Shown piece after piece: positions 1-13,858 of a stretch of DNA of 64,000 nucleotides. How positions within the stretch are numbered: position 1 is the stretch's first letter; the number at the start of each line of letters is the position of its first letter. Made by a program: the position numbers and the translations under genes. The notes below the pieces were generated by a model that saw only the letters and a list, made by a program, of their open reading frames with translations, ran no database searches and had not been told where the DNA came from. The DNA is taken from NCBI RefSeq assembly GCF_026212465.1, contig NC_080062.1, positions 2,948,501 through 3,012,500 on the forward strand, written 5' to 3'. Origin of the DNA: Amaranthus tricolor (taxonomy: Eukaryota; Streptophyta; Magnoliopsida; Caryophyllales; Amaranthaceae).

Positions 1-780
1 GCAGGGTTTGCTAGCAATGCAAAGTTTGAAGATGAGTGTTGGGTTCAAAATAATGGGAGAGATCAAACGCAAATCTTTTCGAGATGCTTGTTCAAAAAGG
101 TTTCGTAGTGGGGAGTGGGATATGAAATTCGGTAGATGGGAAGAAAAATGTGTGGAATTGTGCGTAGCATGGCAAAATAATATAAGTGATCCCGAGTGGC
201 GACCTTTCAAATGAGAGATCATCGATGAAAAACTAACTATAAGTCGTATTATCTTCCATTTTTAATACGAATAATGAATCGCACATCGAAAATTAGAGCT
301 GGTCAAAGTGTAGTTCCCTAATCCACCCTCAACATGTCTAACCAAAACTCAATTTTTGGACCGTGGCACATGACCGTCTAAAATCATTAGAATTCGGGTG
401 TTTGGCATATGTTCGTTAGACTTAGTTGGAGTTGTTGGCTTGTCTGACCAGTTTGAAGTATTGGCTGATTTGTTAGCTGTTTAGTCAACTGTAACGTTTC
501 ATAAGATTAAAGTTTTTCTCACATGGATTCCTCCCAAATTTCTGCAGAAAGTGATTGATGAACACGATCAAAGATTGAAAAGTTGAAGGAAGAATGGGGT
601 GATGAAGCTTATACAGAAGTAGTCGAGGCATTGCTTCAAGTGAATGAGTACAATGCAAGCGGTCGTTACCGGTTGCTGAGCTTTGGAACTATAAAGAGAA
701 CAGAAAGGCCAGTCTAGACGAGTTGATAAAATACGTTATCAAGCAATGGCGAACTCACAAGAAAAGGAAGTTCTTCGCGT
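1..780 (+). pseudogene. Broken C-terminal XH-domain copy (FDM/IDN2 family)
   Basis: Two blocks match the last two exons of the intact FDM-like gene further right. Block 1 (about 8-211) reads MGEIKRKSFRDACSK and ends DPEWRPFK, the start of an XH domain. Block 2 (about 545-780) reads VIDEHDQRLK, then hits a stop. After a frame change it continues as DEAYTEVVEALLQVNEYN, and a second frame change disrupts the segment equivalent to ELWNYKEGRKAS. XH domains of FDM proteins mediate dimerisation in RNA-directed DNA methylation (family knowledge). The N-terminal part, if present, lies left of the window. At least two frameshifts make this a pseudogene or relic of a tandem duplication. An unusual but functional splice form is less likely. 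Confidence 0.8.
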
Positions 781-2100
781 AAATCCTAATGTTTCGTGTT
801 GAGAATTTAACATGCAGAGTTGCAGACTTTTCTTGTGGCTCTTCTCTTCAATTTGTGTTAATCTTTGGATATTAAAACTAAAGAAAGTATTTTGAAGATT
901 TTTCAGGATGAATTAATTGAAGTATTTAAGCTAATGCAGTAATATGATTAGTAACAAGGCATAGCAGAAAATTGACATTAACCTTAAAAAATTAGTCTAT
1001 ATTCCTATTAAGTTGTGCTGTTGTGTATGTCTAACCATATTTCTATAATATGTTGTCTTTATCATCAAGCTATTATATGATAATGATGCTTGATGAACCT
1101 TAGATGACATTACAACTCTTGTATGTGACCGTTTTATTATGAGTATATCGCTAATTTTTCTAATTGATCACTTTAAGATTATAAGTGATTACTTTAAGGT
1201 TGTAAGTTATACATTCTAAGTCTATAAAAAATAATTACTTTAAAACTGATAATAAGTGTATATTGAATCAGCCTAATAGAAGAATTTGTGATGAAATTAT
1301 AATGTCTAAATATATTCGTGTACTAATTATTAATTAGAGAAAAAGTGTGTTAAAAAGTCAAAAGCTAATAAAAATGCTACTCATACTTTTCGACCTAAAC
1401 AAAAATATTATATTGAAAAAAATTAATTGTTTGATCAACTAAAAACCCACATGTCAATTAAAAAGCAAGTAATAAAATCATTTGCCAAACTTTTGGGAGA
1501 AAGTTTAATATTAATATTAATTCTATAAAATTAGAAGTACAAAGTACTTATCTAATATTACTTGCTATGTATAACATTTTTTTACCTATAACATTTTTTT
1601 ACCAAAATGTCATTAAATAATTTCGCTATTTAATTACATATAATCAACAAAATAGTTATGTTATCAAATGATCAAACAAACAAATATCTAATCCACAAAA
1701 GAATCGCAATTTGTAGACTTGAAAGTTGAGACTACTAGGAATCAAATATAGTCTTTATTAGAGTATGTACTATTTTTCTTGTGGGACCAATCAAACTTAT
1801 CCCAATGAATCACAACTTTTATGTACATCGTACAAATAGACTTGTCCAAACAGAGCCATTTTGGAAAATTTAGATGTTCAGTACAAAACTTTTATTTTAC
1901 GTTTTATTTATAGTAAATATATTTATTTTATTAATAAAATATATATTTTTTTAATTTACATTTTTATATACAAGAGAAAGAGAAAACTCTATGCGATCAA
2001 TGACCTCGCACGTACTTAAAAGACTCCCTGGTCCCAAATGGCAAATAAAGCAATTTATATTTTCATTTTCATATACTGAAAATTTTTCACCTTTAGATTT
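781..2100. other. AT-rich intergenic stretch
   Basis: No coding segment or clear repeat was recognised between the XH relic and the next gene. The sequence is strongly AT-rich with short homopolymer runs. A pyrimidine-rich patch at about 2110-2160 may be the 5' leader of the next gene. Confidence 0.5.
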
Positions 2101-2109
2101 TATTTTAGT

Positions 2110-2160
2110 TTCATACTCCTCTATTTAACATCCCAATTTTCCTGCTCCTCCTTCTCCAAG
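2110..2160 (+). promoter_or_regulatory. Possible 5' leader exon and splice donor of the FDM-like gene
   Basis: A pyrimidine-rich stretch ends in CCAAGTAAGTA, a strong donor-like sequence. The acceptor just before the ATG at 3744 would close a leader intron of about 1.6 kb. This is inference only. Confidence 0.3.
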
Positions 2161-3002
2161 TAAGTATTTAACAGCTAATTTCATTTCATTTGTTTTTTCA
2201 TTGATGGTAGAACTAATTACATTGATCCTCTCTAATTGTGATTTTAGTTCATGAAGAAAGAGTTTACAGCTTTACAAATCTCAATTTTCTGCAATTCTTG
2301 TTCTTTCCAGGAAAAATAATTTGTGGGGTTTTCCGACAAGATTAAGTTTTGCCCTTAATTTTATGTATCATTTCAAGTTTTGATCTTGGGTAGTAATCCT
2401 ATGAACTTAACACTGCTTAAAAAGAATTTCTTTTTTTAAAAAAATTAAAAGATTTGGATTTATTAGGGTGGGTTAAATGCAATGCACATGGATTGCTGCT
2501 GGTTTTTTTTTTTTTTTTTTCATGTTAGTAATGTAGACTCATGAACTTGATCCAAAGTGTGATTTACCAAAAGAATTAAGTGATTATTTTTTTGGGTTTA
2601 AAAAATTTTTTTTTTCTTCCCAATTCCACAGTTCTAAGATTTTTCTAGTCATTTGTTTGGAAATCTTATATGATAGAACTTCATTTTGTGTTTTTAATAT
2701 GTATGATTGTCCAACTATCTTTGGTTGCAAGTTCACTCTTCTATCAGAATTCCAATTTCCTAGTGGTTCTCCAATTTATAAAAAAATTTAATGTACCTTG
2801 CTCAAGGGTAATAATACAAAGTTTATAGTAAGTGTTGCTTAAGAATATGATTAGCAGTTGGAATTTTGGGTTTCTCTTGAATTTTTAATATTTGTTGTGT
2901 GATGCAAATTACTATTCAAATCTAATTAGGATGTTGCCGATTAGACTAAAAGGAAAATTCTATCTAGTTGTCTTTAAATATGGTACAGAGTGTTGGTTTG
3001 TT

Positions 3003-3345
3003 AAGAAGATTTACGAACAAAAGATGGAAGTACAAGAGACGTGAATGTTGAGGTGGATGTATAGTTGCACAATGATGGATAGAATCAGGAATTGAGAGTT
3101 TAGAGACATGCTAGGGGTTGCTCCTTTTATCCACAAAAGAAAGGTTATTGATGCACCCGTGAGAAGGATAGAAAGCATCATAGTAGAGGATAAAGGAAGT
3201 CAAAGAAGAACTAAGAAACTTGGGATGAACAAATTAAAAAAAGACTTGAGTGAGTTGCCCCTCTCTCGAGACCTGACTAGGGATACGAATAGTTAGAGTC
3301 ATTAGATACATGTCTTAGACTATTGATGCTACCCTTAGTTTCATC
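3003..3345 (+). mobile_element. RTE-type LINE 3' coding fragment
   Basis: Broken reading frames carry the characteristic C-terminal end of plant RTE-clade non-LTR retrotransposons: MLRWMY near 3050, then RDMLGVAPF, DAPVRRIESI, a basic linker and LSRDLTRDTNS at about 3106-3293. Stops interrupt it and the reverse transcriptase is absent, so this is a 5'-truncated dead copy. It lies in the presumed leader intron of the FDM-like gene. A related tail is at 52.56-53.05 kb. Confidence 0.65.
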
Positions 3346-3493
3346 TTCCTATCCTAGTTTCTAGTTTCTTTTTGTTGTCTTTTTTCCCATTCTTTACTCT
3401 TTCCATGTACTTAACATATTTTTCTATTGGCTTTGCCCTAGTTTTACCTAGTGTCATTTTTTGCATGTAGTTCCCATCATGAGGACTATGACT

Positions 3494-3640
3494 ATGACAT
3501 TATTGATAGAGTATATAACACATTTGAACCTGTGACCAGGGTTTTGATACTTTGTCAGGGAATTATCTTAACGAAAAGGTTAAGCTAATGGTTGAGCCCG
3601 TTGAGGCTCCAATATATGTTATATACTCTATTATTATGCC
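3494..3640. repeat. Small inverted-terminus element
   Basis: The sequence GAGTATATAACACAT near 3508 is mirrored by ATATGTTATATACTC near 3612, enclosing about 100 bp. The ends are compatible with a short non-autonomous DNA transposon, but no target duplication was found. Confidence 0.4.
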
Positions 3641-3743
3641 ATTATACAATTATGACTAGGATTATTCCATGTCTTTCACTAATAAGATGATCATTGTTTT
3701 TTTGTGTTTGGTCGAATTTACAGATTTTGTTTTAGTGGGTGTA

Positions 3744-6700
3744 ATGGAGGATGAAGAACATAATAAAGAGTTACAGCAGCTACATAAGCTTGTAGCAAAG
3801 CTTGCAATGGAAATTGATGCTAAAAACATGAGGCTATTTCACTTGGAGGAGAAGTATGAGCAGTTGACTACAACTGTCAAGAATATGGTAATGGCAAAAC
3901 GGAAGCTGCAGCAAGATCATGCTGAAGGTATATCCTGCTCTACCTTCCTTGACATTTTCCAATATGAATGATCATGAATCAAACTTCTGATTTCTACATG
4001 ATGTTTGTTCCACTTGTATGATGAGCCTAAACTTGGAGTGTAATTGTTTCAGTTTGTAATCATTGAAAAAAAAGTGGTCACAGATGTGTTTGCGAAAACG
4101 ATTGTAGTATCGCGGAAAACGGCTAATAACGGAGTAATCACACGAGTTGGGCCGATGTGATGTTAATTTTCGAAAAAAATTCAATTAAGGGGAGTTTTGA
4201 AGTTATAATTTCATTTTTGTTGTTGAATTATTATTATTATGCAATAATATGCCCATAGCTATTATAATGGCACTGTATGAGGTACATATAGTGGATAATT
4301 AATAAACGTATTAGTTGATTTTTTGTTTAACAATTAAATTATGAATAACTATAATTTAAGTGATCTGTTATATAATTAATGTTAATGGGTATAATGAAAT
4401 TGTAATGGAGATATGTTATAAGTACTTTTCCTACAATTTAGGAAGATGTCAAGAAGAAATTTTTTTGTAACCTTTTCTTGAAAATAATGTTTTAACGGTG
4501 AAATATCAGCCGCTACAACGGTCGACGCAGCGTTTTAACCGCAAAATTCATGCACCATAACATAACAAGATTTAGCGTCACGACAGCTCTTAGACAGGTT
4601 ACATAGTGGCCATTACGTAACGTAATAGGCGAGTTTTATTCTTGTAATTATATCGTGGAGAATAAAATGGAAGTTTGTCTTTCTCTATGGAGATCATGGT
4701 TGCGATTGTGCTAATTAGTTTCAATACCATACATTCTCTTCTTTTGAAGGTTTCTTGAGGTGTTGTTGATGTCTGAATTATGTAAGCTCACACTTTGTAC
4801 AGTGTCCTTGTGCATCAAGCTTTAGCAATCAAATTGATGATTTCGTTTCAGTTGTTTCTTTCAGAAATCGGAAGATTGCAATCTAGTTTGTCGGAAAGTG
4901 AGAAAGTAAGATCCGAGTTGGAATATCAAAGAAACCAAGTTGAGCAAAAGGCCAAGGAAGTTGATAAACGTGAGATTCAACTGATATCTGAACAAGAAAG
5001 GGTACTTCACTAATCACTTATTCTCTGTTCATTAAGATGATTGATATTCATCTCTTTGTACAATAAATTTCTTTGTGGAAAGAGGCACTTCATTTAGAAG
5101 CAATGATTTATAGTGTGAATATATTCATGAAATGTACCAGGTCATTTCCATGTTGATGAAATTTTGATCATTAAAAAATTTTTTTGTTAATAATTTTTCA
5201 TTACCACCTCTCCAAATAGTAATCTATTGGAATAAATACATGATTGAAGTAGAACAAGTCTAACCATTAAAATTGTCAAGAGATTTCTGCCAAAATTGCT
5301 CTAACTTTTCATTACCAATTCCCACCAATAATACTAGCAACCAAATGGGCCGAGAGAGTTTTTTTGTTGCGGTATGTCTGCCTGTTCCTTTTTAATCGCC
5401 TAAATCTATATTTTGCTTCGTTCTAATGGTTGTTAATTTTGAACTCGTACATCCAAGTTTCTCCATCTTAATTTTCTTTCCATTAAATTTTTTTGTAGAT
5501 GAATTTATTATTTTTTTATGTCAATTAGTTTCTAGGTAGCCAAATATGTTTTTCGAAAAAAGAAATCTGAAGTGTAATAGCTAAATTTTTATGTTTTATT
5601 TTCTCGACTACTAGCTTGAATCTTTAATGAGAGATATGGAAGATGGTGGAGATGAGATGCAATGCTTAGAAACCCTTAACCAGACACTCATCAGCAAAGA
5701 ACGTATAGCTAATGCAGAGCTTCAGGAAGCTCGCAAAGCATTGATTCATGTAAGATTCCCCTAGAACTCATTGCAACTTCATTTGAGATGCTAACTTGTG
5801 TCTTCTGATATGATAGCAAAGCGCTCATTTATGAATTATGATGTAGACTTTGCGAAGACTTCCTGATGTTGACACTAACATCGGAATTAAAAGAATGGGA
5901 GAACTTCAAGTTAAGCCTTTTCGAGATGCCTACTTGAAAAAGGGCCCTTCGGGGGATTGGGAAATGAAAGCGTCTGAGATGTGCTCATCATGGCAAGAAA
6001 TTCTCGGTGATCCTAGTTGGCATCCTTTCAAACATAATGTTGTGAATGGAAGGCTGCAGGTATCTTTAATAATCTAACCTTTCACCCATTAACTATGAAT
6101 AGAATAATCTCACTCGTCGATTATTTTTTAATAATCAACCTTTGTCCTTAGTTTGCTATTAGCATAACTTTTTAGTTTATAATAATTCAACCTTTACCCT
6201 TAGTTTGCTATTAGCATACCCTATTAGTATGCGGACGGCAAACTAAGGGCAAAGGTTAGTTTATTAAAAAATAATCTAAAGTTGGGATTATTCATAGCTA
6301 ATGGGTGAAGGTTGGATTATTAATGTCAATTTTTCCTAAATTTTTCATAGATATTAAAGGGCTAATGTTTTAGGTTGATTAGGTGACTTTATTATTTGTT
6401 TATTGAGGAGACTGGAGACCAAACTATCAGGTAGAATTTCATAAAATTGTCTCCTAGTAGTATCTAAACTTTGTTAATCCTAGAGTCTTCAAAATATGTT
6501 GTAAAGTTCTATTAATGACAATGTTATGTTTGATTTGTGGGTAAGGCTAGAGAATCCCTCACATGCAAGGTGGAGGGGGTTAAAGAGAACGCCTTAACCA
6601 CTAGGTCAACCCATGATTCTCGACAATGTTTAGTTAATGCTATGTGTTGGGAAAGGAGAACAAAAAAGGAACTTGTTCCTGTTTGTTTTCATCCCTTGTG

Positions 6701-7277
6701 GTTACATTTTTCCAATTTAACCCGTCTAACTGAAATCGAATGTCTCAACTTGACCCGGAATAACCCACATATAAAAATCAAATCAAATTGTTTAGATATT
6801 TACGTACACATAGAACATAAATCATCTCGACCCAAAACATCGTACCCAAAACCCGCCCGAACACCCATATATGCTCTAATGTGGTTATCGTTTTCTTCCT
6901 TGACTGGAATTATTGATTCTTAATATCTTATGTTCATCATCTAAATGTTAAAAACATTGAATTTTCTAGGACTTGTTGTTCACTTGTGATGCTTTTAAAA
7001 CATTGATATATTGTTAACGTTAAATTGTCTCGTGTAAATTTAGGAAGTTATAGACGAAGAGGACTGCAAGTTGAAAGAATTGAAATGTCGATGGGGTGAG
7101 GAAGTATACAAAGTAGTGGCCGATGCGTTATTGGAGCTGAATGACTACAATCCTAGTGGTAGGTTTGTTGTTTCAGAACTCTGGAACTACAAAGAGGGAA
7201 GGAAGGCTAGTCTCAAAGAGGCGATAGAGTTTCTTATACAGAGATTGACTACCAAGTCCATGAAGCGCAAACGATAA
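3744..7277 (+). CDS. FDM: FDM/IDN2-like XH-domain protein lacking zf-XS and XS domains
   Basis: Five exons join in phase: 3744-3927, 4865-5001, 5615-5749, 5847-6059 and 7044-7277, giving 300 residues. Residues 1 to about 150 are a charged coiled coil (for example KLVAKLAMEIDAKN and IGRLQSSLSESEK). Residues about 160-290 are an XH domain, with KRMGELQVKPF, DPSWHPFK, the junction EVIDEEDCKLKELK and SGRFVVSELWNYKEGRKAS. The family acts in the nucleus in RNA-directed DNA methylation, with FDM proteins partnering IDN2 through coiled-coil and XH regions. Full-length members are roughly twice as long and begin with zf-XS and XS domains; neither is visible upstream, where an RTE LINE remnant lies instead. 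The start ATG follows directly after a good acceptor at 3735, so the real leader may be spliced from a donor near 2160. It could be a shortened paralogue or a transcribed relic; all five exons are free of stops. Confidence 0.8.
6066..6323. mobile_element. Fold-back MITE in last intron of the FDM-like gene
   Basis: The left end TTAATAATCTAACCTTTCAC is the inverted match of the right end, GTGAAGGTTGGATTATTAA. The arms continue inward: TTAATAATCAACCTTTG and CTTAGTTTGC on the left match CAAACTAAGGGCAAAGG on the right. The whole unit of about 258 bp can fold into a hairpin. Superfamily unclear. Confidence 0.7.
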
Positions 7278-8500
7278 CAGGTACAGATTTCATGTTGTAT
7301 ATTTCAAGCTCTGTTTTGTTTTCGCGAATTATAATCCTTTTCTACTGCTCTTTGTTTCCTAGCATCTGAAGAATTATGTCGTTGATGTACTCAATTTTCA
7401 TTTGCTTTGCATCATTATTCATTCCCAATTTGAGCCATTTTGTCTTCTGTTTTTGCAATACTTTTGTTGAAAGTATATATTTCTGGCTGGAGTAACTAAT
7501 GAAAGATCTTGTGATACCATTCCAAATTACTCCTTTTGTCCCATGCATAGTGCAAAAAGCCAAAAACAAGGCCGTATCGTATTGTATTGGACGTATCATA
7601 AAGCTTTTCAAATTTCCAAACCTGTATTACCTGCATCATAAAGGTGTAAAAAATTGCATTTTAGGCCGTTACAAGGGATATGTCATGGTTTAGGCCGATA
7701 TTTAGTGGTATGATGACCGCAGATTCGTATTACTTTGTCTGTTACGCAACCATGACCGTTACCACGTTTGCACTATGGTCCCGTGTGGTTTGCCCAAAGT
7801 ACAAATCTTGTGCATATGAAGGAAAGAGAGAAAAAGGGGTAAAGGGATGCTTTATGGGAAAGTGGGAGAAATGTGTGGACGCGAAGAAAAAGTAAGTAAT
7901 ATATGGATAAGAAACAAAGAAAGTGTTCAGGTCATGGCCAAAAATAGAAATGGAGCAAACATCATGAGACGAACTTAAAAGGAAAACTGCGCAAACCCCG
8001 TGAGACCATAGTGCAAAAACAAGGTTGCACCGTATCGTATCAGTCGTGTCGTTAAGTTTTTCAAATTTATTGCATGGGTATTACCCGCATCGTTAAATTC
8101 ATCGAGCATGTGTCTTTTTCATTATATGCGTGAAATGTCGTATCCATGTCCTCTTAAGTCTTAACTATCCGATGCTGATACTTTTGGTTTGCGTAATGCA
8201 GAACCAGAACACAAACAATCTGCACAGGTAGAACCGTCCTTCGTGTAATATTACTTATTCAGAAAAAACTCGTGGCTGCTTGGATGTGGATGCACTAGGA
8301 GTTACATTTATGTAGGTATTCTGGGTTCGTAACTTCGTTTGAATGTACGACATTTCTAAGCACTCATTTCTGAACACGTATTTGCATACTTCATTTCAAA
8401 ACAAAGAAAAAAAGAAGCAATAAAAAATACGAGCGTTGTTACTGCACAATGCTCATGATCTTTTGTGCCCTAAATATCAGTTCTCGCCCGTCACAAAGAA
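7278..8500. repeat. 3' flank of FDM-like gene with diverged internal repeats
   Basis: A block beginning near 7567 (CGTATCGTATTG, then CTTTTCAAATTT and TACCTGCATC) recurs diverged at about 8022-8100. A word ACCATAGTGCAAA at 8005 is inverted near 7768. The area looks like a degraded transposon rather than coding sequence. A spliced 3' UTR of the upstream gene is possible because a donor follows its stop codon. Confidence 0.4.
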
Positions 8501-8715
8501 GAGCAAGTACTACCTCCGTTTTCCCCACTCGTACAAATGCACCGTTTCTCCTTTCTATACAGGGTTTTTTTTGGGTGAAATAGTAATTGGAGGAAGTATA
8601 GTATTTTGAACTCTGGAAATATCATGCTCGTGCCATTTTTTAGGCTCGTGTTGCATCACTCAAAGAACATCACTACACGAGTTTAGATCTTACATAAATG
8701 ATTGCGTTTCTATAT

Positions 8716-8861
8716 TGAAAAATAGGAAGCCTCTTTTGTACAGATTGAGTTTAACAATTGATTTGTCCTACTCATTTTACCACGAGATGAAAAATAGAGA
8801 GCCTCTTTTGTACAGATTTTGAGCTTGCCAATCAATTTGTCGCACTCATTTTGCCACGAGA
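8716..8861. repeat. Two-copy tandem repeat, about 73 bp unit
   Basis: Copies 8716-8787 and 8788-8861 both run from TGAAAAATAG, through CCTCTTTTGTACAGATT, to CACGAGA. They differ by a few substitutions and small indels. Confidence 0.8.
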
Positions 8862-9498
8862 CCTGGTGTGTGGCTCGGTGACATAGATGATAGACCATTG
8901 CCAGAGCAACGGTACCGAAATTTTTTTTTTTTTTAATGAGTATGTCTTTTTATCCCCTAAGATGACACAAAAATTTAAAGAGACGAACCCTAATAGCTTT
9001 GAACTGTTTCTTCCTTTTTTACTCACAACAATGCTGTTTTTGTTACAATCATCACTAATCATTATGTAATTTTATTCCACAAATTGTTCTTTACATGTAA
9101 GAAAATAAAAAGGCTAGAAAGATTTTATTTGATTTGTTTTAATGCCTACTTTCCAAAAATCAAATTTATAGTATATAATTTTTGTTAGACCAAAACGTGA
9201 CGAGATCATATCTAAAATGACGGACTAAGCTAGAAAAACCAGTAATGTTGGATGGGAGGAGCGACATTGAAGGACCGTCAATGATGTCGAGATCATATCA
9301 AGTCGAAAATCTAGCATTGGATTCAAGGACTGTCAATGTTGTCGAATAACAAACGCGGGTAAGATAATCGTACAAGAGCAACACAACATAGAAAAAGAAA
9401 ATCTCTAGTACCAACTTATCCAAACATTACTCTCAAAAAAAACTACAAAATCGTCTAGTACGCGTCAATTTGATGACACATAGAAAGGTAACAAAAAC

Positions 9499-11688
<2,190 letters not shown>

Positions 11689-12040
11689 TTCAGGGTGTTT
11701 TGAAGCTACAATGAACTGAATAAGAACCCTAATTTACAAGGGTTTTTATTCCGTATCCCGCCATAAAATTGTGTAATGTGTTATATTATTGTTTATGTTT
11801 ACTTATAATATATATAATATATTTAATGTCAATATTTAAAATATCTATTCATAATATTTTTAATTGTCCATCGAGAAATTTAGTCTATTAGTCTACTTAT
11901 TATGTCTTTAATGCTTATTTATAATATTATTAATACCTACCTACAATATACTTAATACACCGAGTAAGTACTTATGTACTTATAATATTCTAAATGCCTA
12001 CTTACAATATTCATAATGTCTACCCAAATGTTTTTTTTTT

Positions 12041-12052
12041 TGGGCCAGCCCA
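12041..12052 (-). promoter_or_regulatory. Paired site II motifs upstream of RPL11
   Basis: TGGGCC at 12041-12046 is followed by AGCCCA (TGGGCT on the other strand) at 12047-12052, about 350 bp upstream of the RPL11 ATG. Site II (TGGGCY) elements bind TCP factors in plant ribosomal-protein promoters. A telo-box AAACCCTAA at 11646-11654 lies in the first intron and a partial one (GAACCCTAA) near 11724-11732 in the leader. Confidence 0.55.
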
Positions 12053-12112
12053 ATTAAAGAGCGTCTTTCACAAGAATTTGTGATTGAATAATCACAAATG
12101 GTATGAAACTAG

Positions 12113-12860
12113 GTTTGACAAAAGCTGAAAAGCTGACTTGCTAACCTAATCTGAACCTAATCCGAAATAAGTAGGTTTAGGTTGAGACTTTTGTCCAATT
12201 AATTAAATGGGTCGACCTGACTAGATATTTTTATTTAATCATAAATTCTTGTATGAGATTGTCCCACCGTGAGACGTGCCAATAATAGAAACTTTTAGCA
12301 TAATGGACTTTTTGTATAGACTCGTCTCAAGGTGAAACGGTCTCATACAAGAGGGGCTTTTATTAAATGGGTTAGGTTTAGGTCAAATTTTAAACCTGAA
12401 ATAAACCTATATAACCTATTTTACTAAACGTGTTAAACCTGAGTTAAATCCATGAATATAAACTAATTCATTTAATATTTTTTTTCGTAATATATACAAA
12501 ATAAACAACAAAAAAACATTAAATTTAAAATTAAGGTCTATAGAGTTCAATGTAATCAATGTTAACAACCTTAAAATGAAAACAGAAAAATATAAAACAG
12601 GTTAAGTGAGTCGAAATCAAGTCGACCTAATCTATTGCAGGTCAGGTCAGGGTTGTGATTTTTGACCCAATTAACTAAATGAGTTGGGTTTGGGTTAAGA
12701 ATTTTCTGACATGTTTATATATGACCTGAACTTGAATCCGACTTAACATGATCTATTTGACATGCCTTTATGAAACCGTTTCACCGTGTTATGCGTCTTT
12801 ATATATGGGACGAGTTGGTAATCACAAAATCTGGTACGAGAGAGTCTCATTATGAGACAC
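12113..12860. mobile_element. Degraded non-autonomous DNA transposon region with nested MITE
   Basis: Repeated words such as GACCTGA, GGGTTTGGGTTA and AATTAATTAAATGGG in both orientations resemble sub-terminal repeats of hAT-like non-autonomous elements, but exact ends could not be fixed. A 106-bp MITE is inserted inside it. A second GAGTCTCATTATGAGAC-bearing relic follows at about 12770-12860. Confidence 0.4.
12247..12352. mobile_element. 106-bp MITE with GAGACGGTCTC-type ends
   Basis: The left end TCTTGTATGAGATTGTCCCA, continuing to GTGAGACG, is an inverted match of the right end, which contains CGTCTCAAGGTGAAACGG and finishes TCTCATACAAGA. The arms are about 30 bp each. Related elements occur at 50058-50208 and in the terminal repeats of the large Mutator-like element. 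Confidence 0.75.
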
Positions 12861-13484
12861 ACAATGTATGAGTTAAATACTCTAACCAATACAAATTATT
12901 AACCTATAAACTTTTGATTTTGAATATCGTCTCACCGAAAGTTTGTCTCTATCACAAGTAGTTTTGAATAACTGTTATTTTATTTTGTTAAAAAGTTTCG
13001 GATATTGAACAGCTCACGGAGCATGGTTAAAGACCCATAAACAAGAATTGTTGATTCAATTCGCTTTTAACTTTTAAGTAAACTAGTTCAAGCTGGTACA
13101 ATGTATAAAGATTGTTAGTATAAAAAAGCCTATAAATAAAAATTTTAAAAGAAGATGCAATTATATGTTATATTAAACATGATTTGAATGTCCCACAATC
13201 ACGTTTTAACATGTAAAAATAATTTGATATGGTAAAGCTCTATCAAATCGTCATTTGCAATTTTCCTATTCTTTATAGTATTATATGATTATATGATTTA
13301 ATCTAATAAAAATTTATTTGAAAACTTACTTTTAATACTTAAAATCATAATATATGCAAAACTCTATAAAATCGCCATGTGAAAATTTTCAATTCTTTAT
13401 CGTATTGTGTGGTGTTTATTGGGTCCACTTAATAGAAATGAGATGGATTGACATTAGAATTTGCGTATATAAATGGAAAAATTA

Positions 13485-13858
13485 CCTAAAATAATCAAAC
13501 ATTTTCATAATTTATATACAATAATCATACCTATTGATTAACCATGAATAATCCCATCTTTATGGTGTATTTGCCTAGAGCAAACTCGGGTAACCGGATG
13601 ACCTACTACAACAAGTTTTTTAAAAAAAGATAAACTAAAATAAATATCAAAAAAATATTTAAAAAATGTTTAAATTCTTTTAGAATTTTTATGTAAATTT
13701 TTAAAATTTTTCTCTAACTTTATATTTATTTTCAGTTATTTTTTTTTAAATTACCTACTATAGCAGCTCATATGGATACTTAAGTTTACTTTAAATAAAT
13801 ACCCCATAAATTAGAATTATTCCTAGTTAATTAATAACGAGAATTATTGTAGGAAAAT
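13485..13858. repeat. Possible MITE remnant beside the Mutator-like element
   Basis: ATTACCTAAAATAATC near 13490 is loosely mirrored by GAATTATTGTAGGAAAAT near 13841. The match is imperfect, and nothing else is recognised between 12860 and 13880. Confidence 0.35.

Noticed and set aside
8508..8602. Short Stowaway-like pair CTACCTCCGTTTTCC and GGAGGAAGTA
   Set aside because: Only about 95 bp with weak arms; may be a truncated MITE but ends could not be supported.
9170..9380. GAGATCATATC and GTCAATG-TGTCGA words repeated twice
   Set aside because: Short imperfect duplication without ends or flanking duplication; not enough to name an element.
11820..12020. Repeated CTTATAATATT/CCTACTTACAATAT words
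   Set aside because: Low-complexity AT-rich drift; periodicity is irregular.
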